From the NCBI RefSeq assembly GCF_029962835.1, contig NC_080577.1, positions 3,348,001 through 3,412,000 on the forward strand: a stretch of DNA of 64,000 nucleotides, read 5' to 3'. Shown here piece by piece: positions 49,261 through 60,189 of this stretch. Every line of letters starts with the position of its first letter. Within the stretch, counting starts at the first letter, position 1. This DNA comes from Magnolia sinica (taxonomy: Eukaryota; Streptophyta; Magnoliopsida; Magnoliales; Magnoliaceae). The notes beneath the pieces were generated by a model, which was given only the letters and a program-made list of their open reading frames with translations, did not search any database and was not told the DNA's origin. Made by a program: the position numbers and the translations under genes.

Positions 49261-50053
49261 CACTTAAAATTTTAAAATCCTTTTAATAATTGCATGTGTA
49301 ATATGTGTGTCACCCTGCTATTAATCTATTGGGGACATGACTCACTAATGATATCAAAAAATAATTAGATTATCAATTGCAATACTATAATTACTTTAAT
49401 ATGATGATCAACACTGTTCAAACATTATCCATGTAAATCATTGGTTAAAAATCGTTGGTTAGTCACTCGGACATGATCACATGCTTGTGGCTCATCCAAG
49501 ACTTGGAATTTCATCATTTTCGAGCAAAGCATATATTTCAATGGGCTTATTACAACCATTGTATGAAACATTACATGTGTCACTAATTAGAGATGTTAAA
49601 GTTGATTTAGTAATTAAATTTAAACCCAAATATATCATGCATAGCTACTTTTATATTAAAGTTGATTCTCAATCCAAGTGCCAGGATTTCAAATCCACGC
49701 TCTGAAGCAGGGCTCAAGTGTTGCGGTACAATGGAAAAAAAAAATGGAACTTTTGATTCCCATTTAGATATTATTAATATTTTCAAATTAAAAAAATACA
49801 ATTATAAAACAAGAATTACCTAATGAATATCACTGAGAACGGCTCAGATAATGTTTTTACAACTAAACGGTCTCTTTCTAATTTATTTAAAATATAAAAA
49901 AGGATGGGAGTCACATGCTGGCTACGCGAGTAAGGCCAAGGGACATGCGACAACCACCTTGACCAGTGGACCCCATACGCGTGGAATATGTGAAGGATAA
50001 AAGGATAAGAGATGAAAATTAGTCTTTCTTCCCTTTCTCTCCGTGCTATGCGT
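49261..50053. other. AT-rich noncoding DNA
   Basis: No gene and no clear element; short open frames only. Confidence 0.4.
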
Positions 50054-50191
50054 GACACCCAAGGGTTGGGACGTCCTTGTCTTCCACCTCTCTCTCTCTC
50101 TCTCGGACACCCAAGGGTTGGGACGTCCTTGTCTTCCACCTCTCTCTCTCTCGGACACCCAAGGGTGGGACGTCCTTGTCTTCCACCTCTC

Positions 50192-50230
<39 letters not shown>

Positions 50231-50262
50231 CACCCAAGGGTTGGGACGTCCTTGTCTTCCAC

Positions 50263-50300
<38 letters not shown>
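50054..50300. repeat. Minisatellite of a GC-rich core joined by CT microsatellites
   Basis: Four copies of a core of about 36 bases (GACACCCAAGGGTTGGGACG, then TCCTTGTCTTCCACC) start at 50054, 50106, 50154 and 50229. Each is followed by a CT tract of different length. The third copy lacks one T; the last has ACACC in place of ACC. Open frames of Ser-Leu or Arg-Glu repeats across it are artefacts. Confidence 0.9.

Positions 50301-50327
<27 letters not shown>
50301..50327. repeat. (AT)13 microsatellite
   Basis: Directly follows the last CT tract of the minisatellite. Confidence 0.9.
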
Positions 50328-50831
50328 ATGAGTTTAGAATTTCAATGAGGCACCAGTACTTTACTACCATACAATACCATATGCCCTAATATATTATAAA
50401 GCTATAATCCTACTTTAATTCATGTATTCAAATTGAAAAGAAAATAAAATAAATTATCATCATGGCCATCAACCAATAGCGTAATAATCATATGATCAAG
50501 TGAGCCACATTAAATATAAGCAATCATATTATAATCAATTGCGAACAAAACCAAATTAATGATTAAAATAAAATTTTAACGATTGAAAATATTTATAAAA
50601 CTTTATAAAAGCTTTTGAATGATAGATCTAGTGGGAAAAACACTTGAGGAACATTTAATCTCTAAGATTTAACTTATAAGTAAATTTCTAGAAAATTAGT
50701 GAATCTTTTATTGACCCATGTGAGTTACAACCGACTTTAATGGTGCACTCAGCCACACCCTTTAGTTAGCCATATGGTGAATTCATAAAACAAACCATTT
50801 ATAATTAGAACCTTGATTTCTCATAGGTCCT
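50328..50831. other. AT-rich noncoding DNA
   Basis: No gene or element recognised. Confidence 0.4.
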
Positions 50832-50834
50832 TAA

Positions 50835-50998
50835 GGGGTTGTTTGATTTTCTAATTACATTGATAATTCATGGTAAATGGGTAATAATTATTTACCTTTG
50901 AATTTATAACTGCATTTTCCAGGTGATGTTGACAGCAGCCTTCATTTATAGGAACTTAGGTCACCCCGAGGAAAAAATGTTACATTTGTGGGGCCCAT

Positions 50999-51078
<80 letters not shown>

Positions 51079-51623
51079 CTTATCCACACCATTCATCCCT
51101 TTAGCCAGCTCATTTTAGAACACGAGTCGAAAAATGAGGCAGATATAAATCTCAAGTGAACCACACCATAGGAAATAATGGGAATTGAGCTCCTATCATT
51201 GAAAGATTTTTTAGGGCCCTACAAGTTTTGGATCAAACTGATATTTTTGTTTTCCCTTTATCTATGACTCTGTCACCTTATGAATAGGTTATATGACAAA
51301 TAAACATCAATGTGAACCCTAAGGAGAAATTAGCTTTCAACAGTTGATGTCTTTACAACCATTGTTTCTTAAGGTGTGGACCACTTGACTTTGGGATTTG
51401 TCTCATTTTTGAATTCATTCCTAAAATTTTCTGTTAAAAAGGTTGGATGGTATGGATTTATCACATGCATCATGATGGGGCCCACAAGTTTAAATCAGCA
51501 AAAACATGATTTTTTGGACCAATTTTCGAGATGTAATTCCTTGCCGATTTCAAAAAGGTGAAGTTAGTCGTAATTACTTTTTCGTACAACTATTTACTGG
51601 AAACTTAAAAATCAAACCGCCCC
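50835..51623. mobile_element. PIF/Harbinger-type element with nested MITE
   Basis: 789 bp; ends GGGGTTGTTTGATTTT and AAAATCAAACCGCCCC, flanked by TAA (50832-50834 and 51624-51626). Inside the ends is another inverted pair (TAATTAC/GTAATTAC). The middle (about 50985-51495) is a GGGGCCCATC-ended MITE that contains a long AT run. Confidence 0.8.
51001..51072. repeat. (AT)36 microsatellite
   Basis: Seventy-two bases of AT immediately inside the GGGGCCCATCA end of the nested MITE. Confidence 0.95.
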
Positions 51624-51827
51624 TAAGTCTCAAAGTTGACATCATTAAGTTTTATAATATAGGCATATTGGTCCCCAGGTCCGGGATTTGACAGATTCAA
51701 CACAGGAGCTATGTTCACATCGCCAACCATATGTGAGGTAGGGCAAAAGCACATGGATTTGTCATCAATCCGCTCACACAAGACAACCACATACAAATTA
51801 ATAACTAAAGGTCGAGTCCTTAATTAG

Positions 51828-51970
51828 TCATGCCTCAGTAGTAACTCATGACAGTTTCAACAGGAAGTCATGAGTTCAAGTATATCCATTGCGGTGAAAT
51901 CCCACCATAGTGTGAGCGTGTGTGGGGTGTGAGTGCTTGTGTAAAAAAAATAAAATAAAATAAAATGAAA
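51828..51970 (+). mobile_element. tRNA-like SINE copy
   Basis: Ends in GTGTGAGTGCTTGTGT followed by A-rich (TAAAA)n. The body has TTTCAACAGGAAGTC, GAGTTCAAGTATA and GGTGAAATCCCACC in family order. Confidence 0.55.
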
Positions 51971-53345
51971 GTTTCTCTTACAACCTGTTAAGTAGTCATA
52001 GTATAATAGAGTATTGAGATCCATAATGTACAACTCTTTCTCCGTCAGTGGCCATTGTGTCCATTTTCAAGTTCTCAAGAATAACCAAAGAAATCTCTCT
52101 TTTTTAGCCCATGCATATTTATATTTGTGATACTATATTAACTATGGCAAAACCATGCATCCATATTGGATCCATGGTCAAAATGATCAAGGGTTAAGAT
52201 TATCAATATCACTAGATGCGTTCATATTATGAATGAATAAGATTCACATTGATTTTAAAGAGCACAACTCTAATAATAAGGTGAGAAGCGTTTGCACATT
52301 TTTACCCCTATAATTAGTTATGGGAAAAAACCCTTCAGGTTTTTTTTTTTTCCTTGCTTGTACAGCCCGTCTCTTATTCTTTATGTAGCTTGCATGAAAG
52401 AAGTAGTATTTGAAAGTCCATACAATAAAGGCTTTATAGGGCACACCATGATAACATATCGTTGAAAAAAGTTAGCATGGCTACCCACTTTCAAAATCCT
52501 TCCGCTTCTCTCCACGTATAGCCTGTATATGTAACCTAAGTATTCGTGTTGAAACTCCTGAGAATCTACCACCGAGGCAAGGACTCCCTACACTCTCTTA
52601 TCGTGCATAAATGCCATACCCTAATTGGTGTGGGGTCATGGCAGGTTGGGTTGGGTTAGTCAAGCCACCTGACTCATTTACTGTTAAATGGGACTGGTCA
52701 CGCTTGGGATTGATGAATTTTAGGTGGGTTGGGTCAGGCCCGGTAATGGGCCGCGGTTCCAGTTTGTGCCGTGATTCTTGTCCTGTATAGTAACCAGTCG
52801 GACTTGGGCTGACCTCAACCAAACCCATACATGACCCAATGCCAACCATACATTCAACCTTAGTAGGGCCCACCGGTGCACCCTTTCAAATTCCAACCAT
52901 CTGGCTATGAAGACACATGGGCCATCATCGATAGACTAAGGTGGCTGCAAGCATTTGAGAAAGAAAGAAAAGACCCTGCAAATTTTGCATTTGAGATCAC
53001 TCATTGCATTGCTAGTTGCAAGCAATTCAACATATTCATTCCAGATGTAGATGGACTTATTTCATATTAGCTTAGGGTCTCATTCGCCAGCTGATCATTG
53101 TAAATAGAGAATAAGGGCCTGTTTGTTAACGTTGAATTTCTGTACTTAATGTGGAATTTGGAAAATCTTTTATGTTTAGTGGTGTTTGTTAACACGGAAA
53201 AAGGAAGGCGCTCGATCATTTTATGTTGAAAATTTTCAGTGATGGGAGTCTAGCTTAATGGGAAATCAAGAATATGCTCCTTATTTTAAAAAAATAATAA
53301 TAATTCAAAATTGTCATTTGCAAGAGAGATTTTCTCCCTTGCCTT
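51971..53345. other. Noncoding DNA
   Basis: No gene recognised. About 52630-52850 is rich in GGGTTGGG/CCAACCC words. A 64-codon frame at 52876-53070 gives no recognisable protein and has no splice or promoter context. Confidence 0.4.
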
Positions 53346-54544
53346 GCACATATCCCAACTTTTAACATGGGACACTTCTTTGAGCCCACCATGATTTATG
53401 TGTTAGATCCACACCGTCCATCAACTTTTTCAGATAATTTTATAGCATGAGGCCAAAAATGAGACACATGTAAAACTCAAGTTGACTACATTATAGAAAT
53501 CAACAAAAAATGAATAACTATTGTTGAAACTTTTGTAAAATCCAATGTGACATTTATTTCCCATGTAACCTCTTCATAAGGTCACATGTACCTGGATGAA
53601 AAAGGAAAAAAGATAAATATCAACTTGATCAGGGCTTCTATGGGCCTAAGAAATTTTCAATGATAGGTGCCAAATTTTCACTATTTCTTGCAATGTAGCC
53701 TACGTTAGCCTTATATCTACCTCTTTTTTTTAAAAAATAAAATAAAAATAAATCTTATGCCCCTAAATGATATGAAAAAGTGGATGGACGGTGTGGATAA
53801 AACATATACATTACGGTAGGCCTCACAGATCCACTAATAGGGCTGCCCTTCTCGGCTGGCATTGCCCGGATGACATGCGAATGAAACGGCTTTCCATTGA
53901 AGCCTTTCCTAGGAGGTTTTGCGTTGGGATGTAAGGTGGGGTCAACCGTGATGTTCATGAGAAATCCAACCCGTCCATCAATTTTAGTTTTCTATTAAGT
54001 ATTTTAGTTTATTTGAATTAAATATAATAATTTTATTTTCATTTAATAAAAAATAAGTACTTTATAATGTGAAACATTTCCAAACGGAAGATAAGGGCAA
54101 ATGTGTCAAATTAACATATTTCAGACATTTCAGATATTTGTTATCAAACAAGTTTTTTGACTTCATATTTCAGAATCAGGCTTTATATTACAGATTGGCT
54201 TCAAATTTCAAAGTTAACAGAAGGGACCTAAGCCTAATCCTGATTTTGGTATGCCTATGCCCGCCAGGTCAAAATTTCTGCCCTATAGTGGCATTTTCCT
54301 AGTTAAATCAAACGTGGAGGGCATGGCCCCCATCAAATTGGATTAGACTTAATACCCATTATATGGGATCTCCCTATCCAAACGACCCTTAATTGTATGA
54401 TTTTGTCTCAGAGAGATACGATTGCATTGAACCTGAAAGAATACAAAATTTCTTGGTTAGTTCGTTGCGATCTCCACAAGGATCATGAAACAAAGACAAA
54501 AAAATATAAAGAGAAACATCCCATGCTTTTCGAGAGCTACAAGT
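53346..54544. other. MITE-derived and AT-rich DNA
   Basis: About 53370-53880 is a GAGCCCACCATGATTTATG-type MITE with inverted ends (ACACCGTCCATC and GATGGACGGTGT). The rest holds no gene I can recognise. Confidence 0.45.
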
Positions 54545-54549
54545 AATAG

Positions 54550-54925
54550 TGCAATTACGGCATTTGCACTGCCCAATTGATCAATCTGGACTGTCCATTA
54601 GTCCCAGCATAGGTTTCACGAGCTAACATGCAAAAATGACACAACCCAGATGACTCTAACCATCCCATCTTAAGTGAAGATCATGTAGAAAAATGGCCTC
54701 ATCTAAAATTTGAGGCATCCATTTGTTGGAGCCATAACAGATTTCTCATGGTACCAAAGAATCACTTTTACATGGGCTGGAAAACAGACGTTATTAAAAA
54801 AGAAAGCCAAGTTACAGAAGAATCGAATCATGTAATCTCTGTAGTAGGTGTGCTATTCACCTGGCAGCCCATGAAATTTGTTTTGCACCCAATGGACAGT
54901 CCAGATCGATCAATTGCACCATTCA
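54550..54925. mobile_element. Inverted-repeat element in the LysM D promoter region
   Basis: Two inverted arms (about 54550-54620 and 54870-54925) share AATTGATCAATCTGGACTGT-type sequence. Single-arm relatives lie upstream of the LysM A and B genes (for example about 1095-1150 and 11270-11330). A MITE that is old enough to be shared by the gene family is the simplest reading. Confidence 0.55.
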
Positions 54926-55102
54926 AGTGTCCCAATGCAACTAGGAGCACCATAACTTATAGTGCTCTAGGGTCACTCGAATCAATTACCATATGGAAAT
55001 GAACTATGTTACTTCGAAGCCGGCCTCCTTGTTAAAACACAAGAAATAACAACAATTTCTTGGCTTTAATGACAGCCGTCCATCAACTTCCCTACTATAA
55101 AA

Positions 55103-55110
55103 TATAAATA
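55103..55110 (+). promoter_or_regulatory. TATA box of LysM D
   Basis: TATAAATA on the plus strand, 72 bases before the ATG, in the same context (CCTACTATAAAA...) as the array copies. Confidence 0.7.
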
Positions 55111-55181
55111 GGAGGGGTTTACAGAAAGCCACATCCAAGAAGAGAGAGCTTCTATCTTGTTGGAAAGAGGGGGAGAGGACT

Positions 55182-56124
55182 ATGGCTAACAACAAAACAG
55201 TCATGTTCTTCAACTTGGCATTGATGCTCTCTCTTCTTCTCATCATTTCCATGGCTGAGGCCAGATTCTTTCAAAGTAAGTTTATGCTTTGTTTTATAAA
55301 TTAGAGGTTTGCTAGTCTCAAGTGCACCTTTTCCCACCCAGCCTTTTTGGGCCAACATCGCATATAAGGACATCTAAGTGGTGTATAAGGTAGGACCACC
55401 AGTTAAGGTGACCTTAAAATATACCCGGCTAGTCCACTCATCGAGTGGGCCACCCTTGTTTTTTTAAAAAAAAAAATGGTTAAGAAACACTCGCCATGGT
55501 GGACTTGCTTCTGTTGGTGTCATCTTCATGGTGGAGCCCACCTTATTCATTGTTCAGATTTGTTACACGCATGCATCATCGATGGCACCTGCATGGCAGT
55601 GAAAAGTAGTTCATGTGGGGCAATCAAAACCTCAATACCATTATAGGTTTTTTTTAATTCAAAATTTTAAATCATATGCTGTGGAAGTTTGCCTTGGTCC
55701 ATCCATCAATATTGGATCATTAAATGGCAAGTGGGCCACCCTTTCTTTTGAAGTTGTACGAGACCGTGCAAGTAGGACTCAATTTTCATTCCCCCACTGT
55801 GAACTTCCACTATAGGTATATCACACGAGATCATTCCCTAACAAGTTTGAGCTAATCTTTTATTTCTTGCATTTTTATGTTCTGGTAGTTAAGTAATGCT
55901 ATTTTATTTTGCTTTGATCATGTATTAATAAAGCAGAGATAGGAAAGACTGCGGACCCCACACCAGTGTGCGAAACGGTGTTTGGAGTGCGGTCAGGCGA
56001 CACGTGCTTTGGGGTCACACAATTGTTCAATCTGACCACTGAAGTCTTCAACTCTCTCAATCCCAACCTAGTTTGTAACAAGATCTTTGTGGGTCAATGG
56101 CTCTGTGTTGAAGGTTCAGTTTAA
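55182..56124 (+). CDS. Small secreted LysM-domain protein, copy D (2 exons)
   Basis: Exon 1 is 55182-55275 and exon 2 is 55937-56124; the GT-AG intron is 661 bases and the product 93 residues. Signal peptide about 1-27 (MANNKTVMFFNLALMLSL... ending AEA), then a lone LysM domain with PVCETVFGVRSGDTC, LNPNLVC and FVGQWLC, and four cysteines as in copy A. It differs from A at scattered sites (for example E-V-F-N for E-D-F-S after NLTT, and KIF for KLF), so it is an older paralogue. It is intact, on the opposite strand to the array, and brings its promoter and 3' flank homology with it, so a whole segment was inverted or the array moved. Function as for copy A. Confidence 0.87.
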
Positions 56125-56247
56125 GCTGGACACCTTCTCCACTTTCAAGTATCTTAAAAGTTTTACATATTAATGTACGAATAATGGAGAGAATTCAACA
56201 ACTCTCCAAAGGTAGTATTCCATTTCATGTGTAGTTTTTGTGTTAGG

Positions 56248-56282
56248 AAAATGTTGCTATTAAATGAAAGTTCTTAATTAAG

Positions 56283-56332
<50 letters not shown>

Positions 56333-56398
56333 GGATTTCGAAATGTTGCTATTAAATGAAAGTTCTTAAGCCTCTCTCTCTCTCTCTGAAGGATTTCA
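56248..56398. repeat. Duplicated 3' flank of LysM D with CT tracts
   Basis: 56248-56340 and 56341-56398 are direct copies (AAATGTTGCTATTAAATGAA, then a CT tract, then GAAGGATTTC). The first tract is (CT)23 (56284-56329); the second is much shorter. Confidence 0.8.
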
Positions 56399-58185
56399 TT
56401 TCATGTGCTTGCCATGTTAGACTCGACTTTCTTGTTCGGGCAAAGTCAAGTTAGGGCTTGCCTGACTCAGAACTGAATTGGCCCGACTCATGGTATCGAA
56501 CCAGATCAGGCACTACTGATTCCTAGTTGATTTGGACGTGTCATGTGGGACCCATCCGAGTCTTCAACCCATAATTCTGAAATCAGGGATTTCTAGAAAG
56601 CATGAATTTCTATAATAATAATATAAAAAAAAAGAAAAAGAAAAAGAAATCCAGGTGAATGCTGTCACTCGTGCCAGACGATTGTACACCACCGTTACCA
56701 GAGTTGAATTTATGAAAGTGGGGCCAAGTGGTTCCAATGTCTAGTAATCCAAACGGTAGATTATCTATTCCCCACTACCGCCGGAAGTTGTACCCTACAA
56801 CATTTTCAGTTTCTACTGATAGGCATTGTTTTTCAGTTAACCAAACCATATGATTTCATGGGCCACGTTGTGGGTGGACAGTTAACCGAAAATATACCAG
56901 AGAGAAATTTAAAAAAAAAAAATAAAAAATAAAAAATAAATTAAAAAACACTTAATAGGTGACCATCTAGTACGAACAGTGCCGACGGACTAAAACCGGC
57001 AATATTCTATTGCTGAGAATATAATTTGGGCATTTCGTACCAATTATTTTGAAAAATTCATGAAAATGTAGTTTTTCTTTAATCATGGGCAGACATGGAC
57101 AAAGCGTCTGGAAAGCTTCCTTCGGGGGCCCAAGCCCATTATTCTTGTGTTGTGTGTGGCCCGTCTGATTGGTGGAGACGGTTATTTTTGGCCCGAAGGC
57201 CTAACAGGAACGCAGTTGATGGACAGATCAATTGTCACATACAGCATGATGGTGTTGGCTTTACAAAACTTTGGGAGATAATTCAAACACCTACCCAGGA
57301 AGGGAATAACAAACTCCCTGTAGTGAAAATACCTTTCTAGCTTGATTTTTGCTTGCATTAAACGTGCAGCACCACACCTCTTTATATAGTGACTTGTTAC
57401 CATGTGAAATACCTAATATGCCCTCATTTTAGAATAATCTATACCATTAACTACATTTAATCTTTCAGTTTCTAACGTATGGAAATCCACCAGCCATAAC
57501 ATGTGGAAATTCCAATAGCCATAAAATGTGGCTTTTCAGATGCCATGAAAACTTCTAGAGGTTACTGGAGCATCTGAACCGTCCATTTAGTTTGGACGTT
57601 CCAACAGGTGGGACCATTGCAGAGGAGCGTACCCAAAAATTAAAACAAATGCATAGACTTCAGATAATTCAAAGGAAAAACCCAATCCCTCACAGACGGG
57701 AATTATTCAACCGGTCTAATTCCATGGCTTTCCCATATAGAGTAGGCCCGCATCGGACGGTTGGATTCAAGTGGGCATTCCATCATTATAATCGTTCAAG
57801 TTGAGCGTGGGTCCACTGTGCCACCATCGGCTTTATATGCCATATTTACTTATCTGACATTCCAAGACTCTTGTGACCCACACCAAGTAATGTTTCAATC
57901 GTCCCTTCTTTGGGCCCATCTAAGATGCGGCCTAAGCCTCAGGATCTAATCAGTGTTGCCAACGTGTGAGAAGCTCGTTTTTTAGACATCAGCACGTGTA
58001 CTTCCGTCACTATCTCGGTGTGTATTAGTGAGGCGCGACCCATCGCTAATGCAAGTAGACCTAGAGACCAAACGCCTCCACCATCTCATATAATTGACGT
58101 GGAAGGATCAACGCATGCCACGTCTCACCTTCTGCTAGATGGTGCACTTGGAAAAATGTGCTCGCCTTATGTATTTATTTATCAT
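56399..58185. other. Noncoding, MITE-derived DNA
   Basis: No gene recognised. Patches resembling GGCCCGACTC-rich and GGGCCC-type MITEs (56430-56560, 57130-57200) and an A-rich stretch (56910-56950). Confidence 0.4.
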
Positions 58186-59101
58186 TGTTGATATGGAAAT
58201 CTGGCCCACCCTCTTGCTACCTTCGAGTACCTGCTCAAGAAGAAGACAAAGGATACCATGGCTAAAGTAGAGGATCCTGTTATGCCAAAGTCAGACTTGG
58301 AATCTCGGCGCAACAGTATTGGGGAGTTTTGGGTGAGAGAATTTGTGTACCTTTCACCGTTAGAAATGCTTCTCTTTATAAGGGAGAGAGGATCCTATAG
58401 TATTGAGATTCTTTCCCGATATTTTGAGGATCAATCGTGAACTAAGATAATCCCAAGATTATAGATCTCTGTGATTCTTGAGATTTGATATTATCTTCCG
58501 AAGATAAGGGAAGAAATCTTTGGGATTTAGGAAGATCTTCTGAGTCCATGGTTCGACTTTGACTTTAGGTCGGATTTTGAGGTAGGCGCTGAGTTTGAAA
58601 TAATTGATATTGTCTTGCTCGACAGATAAACATTTACCATTTTTTACTGTTGGTCGAGTTAAAAGGCTAGTGTTCCCTTCTTCTGAAGTCTTTTGACTTT
58701 CTCAAGGATACTAGCGATTTATAATCGTGTTACGATCGATCTATGACCGATCTGTGGTCGCACGCTTCCCGTCTTATGGTCGATCCATAATCGATTCATT
58801 GCCATCCTATAGTCGATTCGTAATAGGTTATCAGCTGAGGTATTGCCAATCCATAATTGACTTATATATTACTGACCCAGGGGCTAGGTCCAGTTGCGAT
58901 ATGGTCGATCTATAATAGATCTATTATTGACCTATCGGTTAGGTCAGTGGTACTTGGCTTAAGAAGGGCTTTTTGAGTATCCTTAAAGCTACATCAACCT
59001 CCTACGAGGAAGTAGGGTTGGTCCATTCCATAAGTCTCAAGTGTTGACTTGTCCAAAACAACCTCTACGTCGAAATCGTCACGGTGGAGAATCGGACATC
59101 A
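58186..59101 (+). mobile_element. Possible LTR-retrotransposon LTR region
   Basis: About 0.9 kb that starts TGTTGATATGG and ends ACATCA, with a possible TATA (TTTATAAGGG) inside; it recalls plant Gypsy LTRs. No target duplication was found and no internal region flanks it. A fossil fragment if correct. Confidence 0.3.
58715..58950. repeat. Degenerate array of GGTCGATCTATAATCGAT-like palindromic words
   Basis: About eight loosely spaced copies of a 20-25 base motif in which GGTCGAT and ATCGATC flank TATA/CATA. The words are near-palindromic, so both strands read alike. Confidence 0.6.
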
Positions 59102-59203
59102 GATCTCAGGAAAATGTAAGGTGCAAATGTTATCTACTTGAAAAGTCGACGGCAGATATTTTGCACTTGAGCTGACAATTCAGAAGGATTAGTGTTGCGG
59201 CGG

Positions 59204-59690
59204 GAAATGGGTAGGCTACTCCCCCAGCCACGGTGCAGATATTTTGCACTTGAACTGACAAGTCAGAAGGATTAGTGTTGCGGCGGGAAAGGGATAGGCT
59301 ACCCCCCTGCCACGGTGCTTTGTGGGCCCCATCATGATGTAAGTGTTTCATCCACGCGGTACATCTATTTTTCCAGATCATTTTATCGTATGAGAACAAA
59401 AATGAGATGTATCCCAATCTCAAGTGGACCACATTACAGGAAATAGTGTTGAATGAGCATCGACCATTAAAAACCTTCCGAGGCCATAAAAGTTTTGGAT
59501 CAAACTGATCTTGGTGTTTTCCCTTCATCTGGAGCCTGTATGACCTAATTAACAGATTGGATGTCAAATAAACAGCACAGTAGGCCTTAGGAGGATTTTA
59601 ATGGTGGACATCCAATCACTATTGTTTTCCTGTGGTGTGGTCCAACTTAGATTTATATCCCTATAATTTGCGTGGATATACCAGGCATAC
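59204..59690. mobile_element. Truncated Mutator-like MITE family I
   Basis: The left terminal repeat is present twice (GCGGGAAATGGGTAGGCTAC at about 59200 and again near 59284, a local duplication of about 80 bases). The interior matches the family to about 59665, where the right arm is missing. Confidence 0.6.
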
Positions 59691-59769
59691 ATTGGAGGTG
59701 TGCCCCATCGTAAGGGTCCCACCCACTTGGCTCGATCGGGGTCGCAGTTAGTTGATCCTCCGGCTGGGT

Positions 59770-59890
59770 CCTTACTCTTACCCGGGTGGTAGACTCCAAG
59801 GAGTTTCAACACCGGGTCAAGGGTTCGAGTACCCATCAGTGGTGAAATCCCACGGCGTGCGTGGGGTGTGTGTGTGCGTGCGTAAAAAAA
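59770..59890 (+). mobile_element. tRNA-like SINE copy, best preserved
   Basis: Contains GGGTTCGAGTACC (59821-59833), a good match to the RNA polymerase III B box. Upstream is GGTGGTAGACTCC in about the A-box place; it ends in a GTGTGTGTGCG stretch and a short poly-A. About 120 bp. Confidence 0.7.
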
Positions 59891-60189
59891 TATCTATATA
59901 TATGATGGTTGATACGCAAGAGGGCTGGGGCGGCCGATATAACATAGGCTCGCCAGATCTTTGCATTCTATGAGGTGGAAATACAGTCTAGATGCACTGG
60001 GCCAGGCAATAAATATGATGCGATTTCAGTCATCAAGTGGGCCAGAGCGTATAGAATGTGTGGACTGCTAGAAAATATCCGGAACCTGGACAGTGATACC
60101 AGCTTGGCACGTGCACCGGCGTGTGCACGCGTGAAATTAAACCGGAAATGAAAAGAACGCAGATTGCGTCCTGCCGCCGCCGCCCAGCG

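Noticed and set aside
49816-50389. Several overlapping frames of Arg-Glu or Ser-Leu repeats
   Set aside because: Caused by the CT/GA microsatellites of the minisatellite, which are open in every frame.
52876-53070. 64-codon frame with protein-like composition
   Set aside because: No family recognised, no splice or promoter signals, and neighbouring DNA is repeat-derived.
53106-54391. Possible Harbinger element between AGGGCCTGTTTG and CCAAACGACCCT
   Set aside because: The flanking triplets differ (TAA against TTA) and the inner sequences do not form inverted repeats, so the two tips may be unrelated.
58258-58440. 60-codon frame starting MAKVEDPVMPKSD
   Set aside because: No recognisable domain or promoter; it lies inside a possible LTR region and is better read as noncoding.
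58715-58950. CRISPR-like array of palindromic repeats
   Set aside because: Repeats are degenerate, unevenly spaced, lack unique spacers of constant size, and the DNA is plant nuclear.
59821-59833. Possible tRNA gene suggested by GGGTTCGAGTACC
   Set aside because: No acceptor stem, anticodon arm or CCA-side pairing around it; repeated copies with poly-A tails show it is a SINE.
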